Positions 15,989 to 25,013 of a stretch of DNA of 64,000 bases are shown piece by piece. Made by a program: the position numbers and the translations under genes. The notes below the pieces were generated by a model that searched no databases, was not told the origin of the DNA, and saw nothing but the letters and a program-made list of their open reading frames with translations. The DNA is taken from assembly GCF_014650175.1 (NCBI RefSeq), contig NZ_BMUL01000007.1:186001-250000 (forward strand), in the 5' to 3' direction. Position 1 is the stretch's first letter. Each line of letters begins with the position of its first letter. The DNA comes from Streptomyces termitum (GTDB taxonomy: Bacteria > Actinomycetota > Actinomycetes > Streptomycetales > Streptomycetaceae).

Positions 15989-17506
15989 GTGACTTCGTTG
16001 CATACCCCGCTCAGCCCGCGGTCCCGGATCAGACGCCTGGGAGCGGCCACCGCCGCGGCCGGCCTGCTGGCCGCCCTGCTCGCCACCGGAACGGCCGTCG
16101 CCACCCCCGACCCCGGAGACGAACGGGCCCCGGCCCCCGTCTCGGCCGCCCAAGCCGCCGAGACCCGCTCCGAGATGCGTGCCGGCGAGATACCCGGCGT
16201 CGACGAGATCGTCCGCAGTTCCAACATCGAGCACCTCGCCAACGTCCCGAGCGACGCCCTCAAGAGCCTCAACACGGACCTCGCCTTCCAGGGCCGGTAC
16301 GCCTTCGCCGGCAACTACGACGGCTTCCGGATCTTCGACATCAGCGACCCGAAGGCCCCCAGGAGCGTCGTCCAGGTGCTCTGCCCCGGCTCCCAGAACG
16401 ACATCTCCGTCTCCGGGAACCTCCTCTTCCTCTCCACCGACTCCTCCCGCAGCGACGACTCGTGCGCCAGCACGACGCAGCCCGCCTCGGTCAAGGAGTC
16501 CTGGGAGGGCATGAAGATCTTCGACATCAGCGACATCGCGAACCCGAAGTACGTCGCCTCCGTCGAGACCGCCTGCGGCTCCCACACCCACACGCTCCTG
16601 CCGAAGCGCGACGACGTGTACGTGTACGTCTCCTCGTACTCGCCCAGCGCCGCCTTCCCCGACTGCCTGCCGCCGCACGACGGCATCTCGGTCATCAAGG
16701 TGCCGCGCGCCGAGCCGCAGCGGGCGAAGGTCGTCGGCTTCCCCGTCCTCTTCCCCGGTGAGGGCCCCGACGGCGGCGGCAACCCCGGCGCGCCCACCAA
16801 CCCGGGCGTCTCCAAGACCACCGGCTGCCACGACATCACCGTCCTGCCCGAGCAGGACCTCGCCGCCGGCGCCTGCATGGGCGACGGCATCCTCTTCGAC
16901 GTCTCCGACCCCGAGCGCCCCCGGGTGATCGACCGGGTCCAGGACAACGTCAACTTCGCCTTCTGGCACTCCGCGACCTTCAACCAGAAGGCCAGGAAGG
17001 TCGTCTTCACCGACGAGCTCGGCGGCGGTGGCGGCGCCACCTGCAACGCGACCGTCGGGCCGAACCGGGGCGCCAACGGCATCTACGACATCAGAGGCAA
17101 GGGCGACAAGCGCAAGCTGGTCTTCCGCAGCTACTTCAAGATCCCGCGCCACCAGGCCGACACCGAGAACTGCGTCGCCCACAACGGCTCGCTGATCCCG
17201 GTCAAGGGCAAGGACCTCATGGTCCAGGCGTGGTACCAGGGCGGCGTCTCCGTCTGGGACTTCACCGACTCCTCCCGCCCGAAGGAGATCGGCTACTTCG
17301 AGCGCGGCCCGCTCTCCGCCACCACCCTCTCGGTCGGCGGCTCCTGGTCCGCCTACTACTACAACGGCCACATCTACTCGAACGACATCGCCAAGGGCCT
17401 CGACGTCCTGAAGATCTCCGACAAGCGCACCGACCCCGCCAAGCGGATCAGGATGGACGAGCTGAACGTCCAGACGCAGCCGGACTACTTCGACCGGCGC
17501 CGATGA
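15989..17506 (+). CDS. Secreted LVIVD-repeat (beta-propeller) protein
   Basis: 505 residues from GTG; a TTG three codons downstream is an alternative. A signal peptide with twin basic residues (about residues 11-40, RIRRLGAATAAAGLLAALLA) leads to export. The mature protein carries LVIVD-type repeats such as YAFAGNYDGFRIFDISDPKAP, MKIFDISDIANPKYV, GILFDVSDPERPRVID and VSVWDFTDSSRPKEIGYF, typical of surface propellers. Cysteines in CASTTQ, TACGSH, PDCLPP, TGCHD, GACMGD and ENCVAHN could form disulfides. Histidines in GSHTH, TGCHD and WHSAT hint at a metal site. Function of the family is unknown. Confidence 0.87.
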   Translation: MTSLHTPLSPRSRIRRLGAATAAAGLLAALLATGTAVATPDPGDERAPAPVSAAQAAETRSEMRAGEIPGVDEIVRSSNIEHLANVPSDALKSLNTDLAFQGRYAFAGNYDGFRIFDISDPKAPRSVVQVLCPGSQNDISVSGNLLFLSTDSSRSDDSCASTTQPASVKESWEGMKIFDISDIANPKYVASVETACGSHTHTLLPKRDDVYVYVSSYSPSAAFPDCLPPHDGISVIKVPRAEPQRAKVVGFPVLFPGEGPDGGGNPGAPTNPGVSKTTGCHDITVLPEQDLAAGACMGDGILFDVSDPERPRVIDRVQDNVNFAFWHSATFNQKARKVVFTDELGGGGGATCNATVGPNRGANGIYDIRGKGDKRKLVFRSYFKIPRHQADTENCVAHNGSLIPVKGKDLMVQAWYQGGVSVWDFTDSSRPKEIGYFERGPLSATTLSVGGSWSAYYYNGHIYSNDIAKGLDVLKISDKRTDPAKRIRMDELNVQTQPDYFDRRR

Positions 17507-17518
17507 TCTGAGGAAACG

Positions 17519-18136
17519 TCACGGCATGCCGTCGGGCGGACCCCCGTCCGGCGGCACGCCGCTCTCCCACGCCAGCCCGTACCGGTGGAACAGCTCCGCG
17601 CGCAGCCGTGCCATCGGCATCGGCGCCCCCGGCAGCAGCACCGCCACCACCGCGCCCATCAGCAGCGCCCGCAGCAGCGGATAGTCCCGGCCCACGTCCG
17701 GAGAGCCGAACCGCTCCACGGTGTCCCGCAGCAGCTCCGCCAGCCGCCGCTGCTCCTCGCACTGCACGAAGCCGTCGTCCTGGAGGATCACCGCCATGTG
17801 GGTGCGCATGAGCGTCGGCCGCTCCACCGCCAGTCCCAGGATCGCGTCGATCGCCCGCGCCAGCCGCTCCGCGCCGTCCTCCGTGCGCGGCTCGCGCTCC
17901 AGCGCCCCGGCCAGCCGCAGGTGCATCATCCGGTGCACGGCCGCCTGGAGCAGCTGCCGCTTGCCGGGGAAGTAGTACGAGACCAGACCGCGCGCCACCC
18001 CGGCCCGCTCGGCGATGTCGCCGAGGGTGGTGGCCTCGTAGCCGTCCCGCGCGACGAGCTCCGCGGTGGCCTCCAGGATCCGCTCGCGCGAACGCCGGCG
18101 AAGCTCTTCGTTGACCGATGGGCTACGCGGCGTCAT
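17519..18136 (-). CDS. TetR/AcrR family transcriptional regulator
   Basis: 205 residues from the ATG at 18136 with GGAG six bases upstream. The N-terminal HTH (about 12-60) reads RERILEATAELVARDGYEATTLGDIAERAGVARG-LVSYYF-PGKRQLL in segments, standard for TetR. The C-terminal ligand domain is helical and has no specific match to a known subfamily. It ends 13 bases from the convergent LVIVD gene; the PAP2 gene lies behind it in the same direction. Target unknown. Confidence 0.92.
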   Translation of the reverse strand: MTPRSPSVNEELRRRSRERILEATAELVARDGYEATTLGDIAERAGVARGLVSYYFPGKRQLLQAAVHRMMHLRLAGALEREPRTEDGAERLARAIDAILGLAVERPTLMRTHMAVILQDDGFVQCEEQRRLAELLRDTVERFGSPDVGRDYPLLRALLMGAVVAVLLPGAPMPMARLRAELFHRYGLAWESGVPPDGGPPDGMP

Positions 18137-18268
18137 GCTGGGCTCCTGCGTTGACTGGCTCTCGGCCAATATACTCAGCGTGGCTCGCCGGACCACCCCC
18201 GAGGTGCGACGGCGAGGAGGCCGTCGTGCCTGGGCGACACGGGGGATCGTCCAGGCAGGGCGGCGTCG

Positions 18269-18961
18269 TCATTCCCCGCCCGGTTTCCCCGCCGGGCTCC
18301 TGCCGGGGCCGGGCAGCGGCGCACGCGGCGGCAGCGGCCGGCGGACCAGGCTCCAGCGGTACGTCTCGATCGCGGCGACCACGCAGCACCAGCCCAGCAG
18401 CCACCCCGCCAGCACGTCCGACGGCCAGTGCACGCCCAGGTAGAGCCGGGTCCAGCCGACCCCGAGCACCGAGACCACCGCCACCCCGGCCGCCGTGCCC
18501 CAGCCCCGCCACGGCTCGCGCCCGACGAGCGAGAAGACCCACAGCAGCAGCCCCAGGACGACCATCGCCGTCATCGCGTGCCCGGACGGGAAGGCGGCGT
18601 ACGACGCCGAGTCCACCGGGTCCCGCCAGACCGGCCGGGGCCGGTCCACCAGGGCCTTCAGCCCCTGCTGCACCCCGGCCGCCAGCAGGCAGGCCGCGCC
18701 CAGCCAGAGCGCGAGCCGCCGCCACCCCGCGCGGACGAGCAGCACGGCGACGACGAGGGCCAGCAGGCGCAGCGTCCACGGGTCCCACACCCAGTCGGTC
18801 AGCACCCGGTTGAGGTGGGTGAGGCCCGGGTGGGCCAGGGCGTGCCGGTGCAGGGCCCCGTCGATCGCGCGGTCGGCGTCGAGCAGCGGCGGCCAGCCGG
18901 CCTCCACCAGGACGAGCAGCAGCAGGGCCAGGCCCCCGGACACCACGGCGGAAGTACGCAT
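18269..18961 (-). CDS. PAP2-family membrane phosphatase
   Basis: 230 residues from the ATG at 18961. About five to six membrane helices surround the three phosphatase motifs: KALVDRPRP (motif 1), PSGHAMT (motif 2, catalytic His) and RLYLGVHWPSDVLAG (motif 3, His-Asp). Such proteins dephosphorylate lipid phosphates such as phosphatidic acid, undecaprenyl pyrophosphate or phosphatidylglycerol phosphate at the membrane face. Substrate not assignable. It is 132 bases upstream of the TetR gene on the same strand; no clear operon. Confidence 0.92.
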   Translation of the reverse strand: MRTSAVVSGGLALLLLVLVEAGWPPLLDADRAIDGALHRHALAHPGLTHLNRVLTDWVWDPWTLRLLALVVAVLLVRAGWRRLALWLGAACLLAAGVQQGLKALVDRPRPVWRDPVDSASYAAFPSGHAMTAMVVLGLLLWVFSLVGREPWRGWGTAAGVAVVSVLGVGWTRLYLGVHWPSDVLAGWLLGWCCVVAAIETYRWSLVRRPLPPRAPLPGPGRSPAGKPGGE

Positions 18962-19055
18962 TCCACGATCCTGCCGGACGGACCGCGCCGGACCTCCGCG
19001 CGCAACACCGGCACGGGCCGGGGCGGCCGGGTCCGCACTCCGGAGCGCCACCGCG

Positions 19056-19997
19056 CTAGCCGAGCGCGGTCAGGCCGGGGAAGAGGGCGACGACCACCGG
19101 GACGGCGGGGACCAGGGCCGCCGTCGCGGTCAGCCGCAGCCGGTGCGAGGGGGCCAGCCGGGGCGCGGCGGTCAGCAGCCGGTCCACCCGCCGGGAGAGC
19201 CCGGCGGCCGGACCGCCGCCCGCCGGGCCGAACACCCCGCGCTCCTCGTTCAGTTCCACCAGGGCGAGCGCGATGGTGAGCCGCCCGAAGCGGCGCGAGG
19301 CGACGTCGTCGGCGGCCAGCTCCACCAGCCGGTGCATCTCCTCACGGAAGGCGGCGAAGACCGGGATGCCGGGGAAACCGGCGGCCAGCGCGCCGGAGCA
19401 GTGCCGCAGCCAGTCGTGCCGGGCCCGCGCGTGGCCCTGCTCGTGGGCGAGCAGGGCGTCCAGCTGGCGGCCCTTGAGGCGCCGCAGGGCGGCCGTGGTG
19501 ACGACCAGCCGGGGCGTGGCGCCGGGCAGCAGCCAGGCGTCGGGCCGCTCGCCCTCCAGGACGACGAGCCGCCCCCCGGCCGCCTCCTCGCCGGGCAGCC
19601 GCGGCGCCCGGACCAGCAGGTCCGCGCGGCGCTGCCGGCGGCGGGCCCGGGCCAGGCCGATCTCCCGGCCGAGCATCGCGCCGGACCAGAGCCCACCGGC
19701 GGCGAGGACCACCGCGAGCACCGCCGACCAGGGGCCGCCGTCGGTGGAGAGGGCGTACGCGTCGACCACGGCGCGCGGCGCGGGGGCGAAGACCTGGCCC
19801 CGGACGGCCTGCCACGCGGCGGCGGCGCTGAAGGTCATCGAGAGCGCGAAGCTGACCAGCACGGCCGCCACCACGCACTGCCACACCCAGAGCGCGACGA
19901 CCGGTTCTCGCTCCACCCAGTCGGCCCGGGCGAGCAGCCGGGGGGCGGTGAGGGAGGTCAGGACGCCGAGCAGGAGCAGTGCGAGGGAGACCGACAT
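19056..19997 (-). CDS. M56-family (BlaR1-like) membrane metallopeptidase
   Basis: 313 residues from the ATG at 19997 (MSVSLALLLLG). Membrane helices at about 3-20, 35-60 and 85-110 precede a cytosolic zinc-peptidase domain with the HExxH motif HEQGH in LLAHEQGHARARHDWL, and the downstream ELAADDVASRRFG supplies the third ligand. A final hydrophobic segment is at the C-terminus. M56 peptidases such as BlaR1/MecR1 cleave partner repressors, usually a BlaI/CopY protein, but no such gene is adjacent. The DUF5134 gene lies 110 bases upstream on the same strand, a pairing I recall as common in streptomycetes. Confidence 0.87.
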   Translation of the reverse strand: MSVSLALLLLGVLTSLTAPRLLARADWVEREPVVALWVWQCVVAAVLVSFALSMTFSAAAAWQAVRGQVFAPAPRAVVDAYALSTDGGPWSAVLAVVLAAGGLWSGAMLGREIGLARARRRQRRADLLVRAPRLPGEEAAGGRLVVLEGERPDAWLLPGATPRLVVTTAALRRLKGRQLDALLAHEQGHARARHDWLRHCSGALAAGFPGIPVFAAFREEMHRLVELAADDVASRRFGRLTIALALVELNEERGVFGPAGGGPAAGLSRRVDRLLTAAPRLAPSHRLRLTATAALVPAVPVVVALFPGLTALG

Positions 19998-20107
19998 GCC
20001 GTCAGCGTATGAGCGGGGTGCTCCCTGGGGGTATGCCCTCACCCGGCAAGTGACGCACGCCACGTTTCACCGCGGGAAGTACCGAACGGCCGTGCGGTGA
20101 AAGGGAC

Positions 20108-20728
20108 TCAGAGAGTGCTCAGCATCGCCAGCATCGCCAGTCCCATCGAGAGCCGGCAGACCAGGGTCAGTTCCGGCCGGGTCGCCCACCCGGGTCTTCC
20201 CCCGCCCCCCGCCGCCACCGCCGCGCCGGAGCCTCCCGCCACCGCGACGGCGGCGCGCGACGCTCCGGCGACCGGGACGAGCCGGGCGCCGGTGCGGAGC
20301 ACGTACACCGCGTGGTAGAGCAGCAGTCCGCCGGTGAGCACGGGGATCCCGCCGGCCGCGCCCGCCATGGCGGCGTGCGCCGCGTGCTCCCCCCGCGCCC
20401 CGGCCGCCGGGGCCATGGCCAGCGCCATGTAGACCATCGCGAGCGAGCCGACGGCGTGGTGCAGCCGGTGCGGGTCGCGCCGGGCCGCGGCCAGGTCCGC
20501 CGCCGCGACCGCGCCGAACAGCGCCGCGTACCCCGCCCAGCTCCAGGACGGCGGGGCGAGGACCGCCGCGGGCAGCGCCATCGCGGCCATCCCGAAGCCC
20601 ATCACGGCCTCCGCGCGCGCCGCCCGCCGCTCCTCGCCCGCGCAGGCCCGCATCCGCAGCAGGCAGTAGGCGCCGACCGCCGCGCAGAGCGCGACGAGCA
20701 GCCATCCGGACAGGGCCGGTCCGTGCAC
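20108..20728 (-). CDS. DUF5134 integral membrane protein
   Basis: 206 residues from GTG with GGAGG six bases upstream. Five or more hydrophobic segments (GWLLVALCAAVGAYCLL, AVMGFGMAAMALPAAVL, YAALFGAVAAADLAA, SLAMVYMALAMA, IPVLTGGLLLYHAVYVL) and His-rich turns (HRLHHAVGS, GEHAAHAAMAG). The arrangement fits DUF5134. The many His/Met residues could bind copper, which is inference. It precedes the M56 peptidase on the same strand. Function unknown. Confidence 0.8.
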   Translation of the reverse strand: MHGPALSGWLLVALCAAVGAYCLLRMRACAGEERRAARAEAVMGFGMAAMALPAAVLAPPSWSWAGYAALFGAVAAADLAAARRDPHRLHHAVGSLAMVYMALAMAPAAGARGEHAAHAAMAGAAGGIPVLTGGLLLYHAVYVLRTGARLVPVAGASRAAVAVAGGSGAAVAAGGGGRPGWATRPELTLVCRLSMGLAMLAMLSTL

Positions 20729-20850
20729 GGCACACCTCCCCCTCGACTCGGTCCCCGCAGGGAGGGCTGCCCGCCGCCGGCCGTGCGCACGCGGGCGTAC
20801 GGGAGCGCACAGGCGTACGAGGGGGAGTGCGGCGGCGCGCGTTAGGCTCG

Positions 20851-20875
20851 GGGCGATCGCGCACGCCGATCGCCC
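20851..20875 (+). promoter_or_regulatory. 5' UTR hairpin before the GNAT gene
   Basis: GGGCGATCG (20851-20859) pairs perfectly with CGATCGCCC (20867-20875) over a 7-base loop. It lies just downstream of TTAGGCT (a likely -10, 20841-20847) and 23 bases before the start codon, so it would fold in the mRNA leader or serve as an operator. Confidence 0.45.
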
Positions 20876-20898
20876 GCGCCCGAGGGGAGCCCCGCACG

Positions 20899-21471
20899 AT
20901 GGACACCGCCACGCCCGTTCCCGAGACCGCCGCGAGCCCGGGGACCGGGGCCGTCGCCTACCGGGCGGCGGTCCTCGACGACGTGCCCGTCGTGGTGGCG
21001 CTCGTCGAGTCGGCCTACCGGGGCGACGCCAGCCGGGCCGGCTGGACCACCGAGGCGGACATCCTGGACGGCCGCCGCACCGACCCCGAGGGCGTGGCCG
21101 CCGTGATCACCGCCCCGGGCAGCGTGCTGCTGCTGGTGGAGCGGGACGGCGCCGTGGTCGCCTGCTGCCAGCTGGAGCACCGGGGCGGGGCCGCCTACTT
21201 CGGGATGTTCGCGGTCCGTCCCGAACTCCAGGGCGCCGGGCTCGGCAAGCTGATCATCGCCGAGGCCGAGCGGCGGGTGCGCGAGCTGTGGGACGTCCGC
21301 GAGATGCACATGACGGTGATCACCGTTCGCGAGGAGCTGATCGCCTGGTACGAGCGGCGCGGCTACCGGCGCACCGGCGAGACGAGCCCCTTCCCGTACG
21401 GCGACGAGCGCTTCGGGCTGCCCCGGCGCGACGACCTCCGCTTCGAGCTCCTGGTGAAGCCCCTGGTCTGA
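20899..21471 (+). CDS. GNAT-family N-acetyltransferase
   Basis: 190 residues from the ATG at 20899, preceded by GAGGGGAG. The acetyl-CoA binding motif A is MFAVRPELQGAGLGKLIIAEAE (R/Q-x-x-G-x-G/A as QGAGLG), with an N-terminal YRAAVLDDVPVVVALVESAYRG helix and a C-terminal WYERRGYRRTGETSPFPYGD, typical of GNATs. Acceptor unknown. Expressed alone from a promoter whose leader can form a strong hairpin. Confidence 0.9.
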   Translation: MDTATPVPETAASPGTGAVAYRAAVLDDVPVVVALVESAYRGDASRAGWTTEADILDGRRTDPEGVAAVITAPGSVLLLVERDGAVVACCQLEHRGGAAYFGMFAVRPELQGAGLGKLIIAEAERRVRELWDVREMHMTVITVREELIAWYERRGYRRTGETSPFPYGDERFGLPRRDDLRFELLVKPLV

Positions 21472-21597
21472 TCCCCGCTCCGGCTTCCACCCGGCCACCG
21501 CCCCGGTCTTTCCGGCGGAAGGCCGCCCTCACCCCCGTCCCGACAGGAAGAATTACTGTAGACAGGGTGTCCTGCGGGAGAATTTCCCTTGATCCTC

Positions 21598-21627
21598 TTG
21601 CGGGTATCCGTCCTGCGCGGATACGGT
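21598..21627 (+). promoter_or_regulatory. Promoter with inverted-repeat operator inside the spacer
   Basis: TTGCGG (21598-21603) and TACGGT (21622-21627) are separated by 18 bases. The spacer contains GTATCCG (21604-21610), seven bases, and CGGATAC (21618-21624), a perfect inverted repeat. A regulator on this repeat would occlude RNA polymerase and control the DUF6421 operon. Confidence 0.5.
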
Positions 21628-21662
21628 TCCTTTACGCAAGGTTCTCCTGTGGAGGAAGAGGA

Positions 21663-23069
21663 ATGTCGGAAATTCTTGTGCAGGACGTGCCCGGCGAGGG
21701 GATAGCCGCCGACGCCCGCGTGATCGACCACCCCGCCTGGCCGGAGCTCAAGAACGCCGTGGAGGAGCTCCGCGCCTGGCAGAGCGCCGACGGCTCCGTC
21801 GACCTCGGCGCCGACGGCGCCCCCGCCCGCTCCCTCGTCGAGCTGACCGTGGACCGCGTGGTCGCCGCCGTCGAGCAGCTCTCCCCGCTGGTCCCGCACG
21901 ACGCCGCGTACCACCGCGCGCTCGTCGCCGACCTGCGCGCGTGGTCCGAGGGCGGCTTCGGCGTCCCCGACTTCCTCGACTCGCTGATGGTCTTCCACCC
22001 GGCCACCGGCCGCGCGGACGGCCTCCAGCACCTCGTGCTGTTCCCGATGTACACGCAGAACGGCAACCCGGACCGCAACTTCGAGGCCGTCGTGCTGCGC
22101 ATGGTCTGGCCCGAGTGGCTCTCCGAGCTGGAGGGCACCCGCTACGACAACCCGGGCTTCTGCGGCATCACCTTCGAGGACTTCACCGCCGGGTACGACA
22201 CCAACTCGGCCGTCCTCTTCCCGGAGACCGTCGCCGTCCGCGAGGTCCCCGAGCGCTTCACCTGGGGCGGCATCTTCTGCGACCGCGAGGCCGCCCGCTT
22301 CCGCAGGGTCACCGAGGCCGCCGTCGACACCCTCGGCCTGGAGCTGCCCGCGGACATCGCCGCCATGCTCGGCGACCAGACCCGCTGCGAGCAGGCCTTC
22401 GTCCTCTGGGACCTGGTGCACGACCGCGCCCACAGCCGCGGCGACCTGCCCTTCGACCCCTTCATGATCAAGCAGCGCCAGCCGTTCTGGATGTACGGCC
22501 TGGAGGAGCTCCGCTGCGACCTCACCGCCTTCAAGGAGGCCGTGAAGCTGGAGGCCGAGGGCAACGAGCACGGCCGCGACGTGCAGTACGCCGTCCTCTT
22601 CGACCGGATGTTCCGCTTCCCGCTCACCGGCGACCGCGTCCGCAACTACGACGGCCTGGGCGGCCAGCTCCTCTTCGCGTACCTCCACAAGAACGACGTG
22701 GTGCGCTGGACGGACAACGTCCTCACCATCGACTGGGAGCGCGCCCCCGAGGTCACCAACCGCCTCTGCTCCGACATCGAGACCCTCTACCGCGACGGCA
22801 TCGACCGCCCGAAGCTGGTCCACTGGTTCAAGGCGTACGAGTTCGTCGCCGGCTACCTCGCCCCGCACCCGGGCTCCAAGTGGGCCAAGGGCCCCGACGC
22901 CCTGGACCTCAGCCTCCCGCCGCGCAAGCTCGTCGACGACGTGCTTCCCGACGAGTTTCCGCTCAGCATGTTCTTCGAGGCCCTCGCCAAGAAGCTCAAG
23001 GGAACCATCGCGAGCACCAAGGGCATCACGGCCGCCGACATGGCGGGCACCGGGCGGGTCGCCGCGTGA
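21663..23069 (+). CDS. DUF6421 family protein
   Basis: 468 residues from ATG with GAGGAAGAGGA directly upstream. It is soluble, with no signal or membrane segment. Recognisable conserved blocks include HPWPEL-like start (DHPAWPELKNAVEELRAW), the GLQHLVLFPMYTQNGNPDRNFEAVV stretch in parts, TRYDNPGFCGITFEDFT, and a possible metal or catalytic site VHDRAHSRGD followed by PFMIKQRQPFWMYGLEELRCDL. I recognise it as DUF6421, a streptomycete family without known activity. It is the first gene of an operon: an SDR begins 35 bases later and an aldolase-like PLP enzyme overlaps the SDR stop, so it probably joins a small-molecule pathway. Confidence 0.82.
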   Translation: MSEILVQDVPGEGIAADARVIDHPAWPELKNAVEELRAWQSADGSVDLGADGAPARSLVELTVDRVVAAVEQLSPLVPHDAAYHRALVADLRAWSEGGFGVPDFLDSLMVFHPATGRADGLQHLVLFPMYTQNGNPDRNFEAVVLRMVWPEWLSELEGTRYDNPGFCGITFEDFTAGYDTNSAVLFPETVAVREVPERFTWGGIFCDREAARFRRVTEAAVDTLGLELPADIAAMLGDQTRCEQAFVLWDLVHDRAHSRGDLPFDPFMIKQRQPFWMYGLEELRCDLTAFKEAVKLEAEGNEHGRDVQYAVLFDRMFRFPLTGDRVRNYDGLGGQLLFAYLHKNDVVRWTDNVLTIDWERAPEVTNRLCSDIETLYRDGIDRPKLVHWFKAYEFVAGYLAPHPGSKWAKGPDALDLSLPPRKLVDDVLPDEFPLSMFFEALAKKLKGTIASTKGITAADMAGTGRVAA

Positions 23070-23104
23070 GCGGGCCCCGCGAGGACACGGAGGAGGCGGC
23101 GTCC

Positions 23105-23866
23105 ATGCATGCCGAAGCACACGGCGGATCCCTCGACGGGGCCGTCATCGCGGTGGCCGGCGCGGCCGGCCCGTCCGGCCGGGCGGTCCTGCTCCGGCTC
23201 GCCGAGGCGGGCGCGACCGTGGTCGCCGCCGACGCCGACCCGGCCCGCCTCGCGGAGGCGGTCGACGCCGCCCGCTACGCCCACGGCGGCGCCACGGTCC
23301 TCGGCGACACCGTGGACCTCCTCGACCTGGGCGCCACGCGCGCCTGGGCCGACAAGACGGAGAAGGAGTTCGGGCGCGTCGACGGCCTCGTCCACCTCGT
23401 GGGCGGCTGGCGCGGCAGCCCCTCCTTCACCGAGACCGACCTCAAGGACTGGGACTTCCTGGAGAAGCTCCTGATCCGCACGGTCCAGCACACCTCGCTC
23501 GCCTTCCACGACGCGCTGCTGCGCTCCGGCGGCCGCGGCCGCTACGCGCTGATCAGCCAGGTCGGCGCGCACAAGCCGCAGGCCGGCAACGCCGCGTACA
23601 ACGCCGGCAAGGCCGCCGCCGAGGCGTGGACCCTCGCCATGGCCGACTCCTTCCGCAAGCTGGGCGGCGAGGACGGCCCGCAGGCCGCCGCCGCGATCCT
23701 GGTGATCAAGGCACTGGTGCACGACGCCATGCGCGCCGAGCGCCCCACCGCGAAGTTCGCGGGCTTCACCGACGTCAAGGACCTGGCCGACGAGATCGCC
23801 GGCCTGTGGGACCGGCCCGCCCGGGAAGTGAACGGACAGCGCCTGTGGCTGACCCCCGCGCCGTGA
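23105..23866 (+). CDS. SDR-family oxidoreductase in the DUF6421 operon
   Basis: 253 residues from the ATG at 23105, preceded by GAGGAGGCG. A Rossmann fold with AVAGAAGPSG at the nucleotide loop (the usual GxxxGxG has Pro in place of the second Gly), the active-site Ser in ISQVG and the catalytic YNAGK (YxxxK). Asp in AADADPARL at the end of beta-2 suggests NAD(H). The substrate is unknown. Being between DUF6421 and a threonine-aldolase-like enzyme with translational coupling, it probably handles a hydroxy- or keto-acid in the same pathway. Confidence 0.88.
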   Translation: MHAEAHGGSLDGAVIAVAGAAGPSGRAVLLRLAEAGATVVAADADPARLAEAVDAARYAHGGATVLGDTVDLLDLGATRAWADKTEKEFGRVDGLVHLVGGWRGSPSFTETDLKDWDFLEKLLIRTVQHTSLAFHDALLRSGGRGRYALISQVGAHKPQAGNAAYNAGKAAAEAWTLAMADSFRKLGGEDGPQAAAAILVIKALVHDAMRAERPTAKFAGFTDVKDLADEIAGLWDRPAREVNGQRLWLTPAP

Positions 23867-24945
23867 CCGCGGCCCTCGGACACCGGACCGACGCCCGCCG
23901 CCACCACGACCCCGCGGTCCGCGGCTTCGCCAGCGACAACTACGCCGGCGTCCACCCGGAGGTCCTCGCCGCGATCGCCCTCGCCAACGAGGGCCACCAG
24001 GTCGCCTACGGCGAGGACGCGTACACCGACCACCTCCAGCGGATCATGCACAGCCACTTCGGCCCGCTGGCGGAGGCGTTCCCCGTCTTCAACGGCACCG
24101 GGGCCAACGTGACCGCGCTCCAGGCGCTCACCGACCGCTGGGGCGCCGTGATCTGCGCCGAGTCCGCGCACATCAACGTGGACGAGGGCGGCGCGCCGGA
24201 GCGGATGGGCGGCCTCAAGCTGCTCACCGTGCCCACCCCGGACGGCAAGCTCACCCCCGAGCTGATCGACCGGCAGGCGTGGGGCTGGGAGGACGAGCAC
24301 CGGGCGATGCCCCAGGTCGTCTCGATCACCCAGAACACCGAGCTGGGCACCGTCTACACCGTGGACGAGATCCGCGCGATCGTGGAGCACGCGCACGGCA
24401 AGGGCATGAAGGTGCACCTCGACGGCGCCCGGATAGCCAACGCCGCCGCCTCCCTCGACGTGCCGATGCGCGCCTTCACCAACGCGGCGGGCGTGGACGT
24501 CATCTCGTACGGCGGCACCAAGAACGGCATGCTGTTCGGCGAGGCCGTGGTGGTCCTGAACCCGGACGCGGTCAGCCACATGAAGCACCTGCGCAAGCTG
24601 TCCATGCAGCTCGCGTCGAAGATGCGCTTCCTGTCGGTCCAGCTGGAGGCGCTGCTCGCCAAGGACCTGTGGCTGCGCAACGCCCGGCACGCCAACGCGA
24701 TGGCCCGGCGCCTCGCGGACGGCGTCCGCGCCCTGGACGGGGTGGAGATCCTCTACCCGGTGCAGGCCAACGCGGTCTTCGCGTGCCTCCCGCACGAGGT
24801 CAGCCGACGGCTCCAGAAGCGCTTCCGCTTCTACTTCTGGGACGAGACGGCCGGCGACGTGCGCTGGATGTGCTCCTTCGACACCACGGAGGACGACGTC
24901 GACGCCTTCCTCCAGGCCCTGAAAGAGGAACTGGCCCGCCAGTAG
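23863..24945 (+). CDS. Low-specificity threonine aldolase-like PLP enzyme (beta-eliminating lyase family)
   Basis: 360 residues from a GTG that overlaps the SDR stop codon by four bases (GTGA), evidence for translational coupling; an in-frame GTG at 23845 is possible. Fold-type I PLP signatures: FASDNYAGVHPEVL at the start, FNGTGANVTAL, HINVDEGGAPE, VHLDGARIANAAASL with the PLP-binding Asp, and SYGGTKNGML with the Schiff-base lysine. Threonine aldolases split beta-hydroxy amino acids to glycine and an aldehyde. Third gene of the DUF6421 operon; actual substrate unknown. Confidence 0.88.
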   Translation: MTAALGHRTDARRHHDPAVRGFASDNYAGVHPEVLAAIALANEGHQVAYGEDAYTDHLQRIMHSHFGPLAEAFPVFNGTGANVTALQALTDRWGAVICAESAHINVDEGGAPERMGGLKLLTVPTPDGKLTPELIDRQAWGWEDEHRAMPQVVSITQNTELGTVYTVDEIRAIVEHAHGKGMKVHLDGARIANAAASLDVPMRAFTNAAGVDVISYGGTKNGMLFGEAVVVLNPDAVSHMKHLRKLSMQLASKMRFLSVQLEALLAKDLWLRNARHANAMARRLADGVRALDGVEILYPVQANAVFACLPHEVSRRLQKRFRFYFWDETAGDVRWMCSFDTTEDDVDAFLQALKEELARQ

Positions 24946-24976
24946 TTGAATGACTATGCGGTCGAGTGGAAAAAGA

Positions 24977-25005
24977 TTGATTCCGCTCGGCCGCATTCCT
25001 ATGCT
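24977..25005 (+). promoter_or_regulatory. Housekeeping-type promoter, leaderless transcript
   Basis: TTGATT (24977-24982), a 17-base spacer and TATGCT (25000-25005) followed by eight bases and the ATG at 25014. This is close to the sigma-70/HrdB consensus, and transcription would start at or very near the initiation codon. Confidence 0.7.
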
Positions 25006-25013
25006 TGCCGCGC

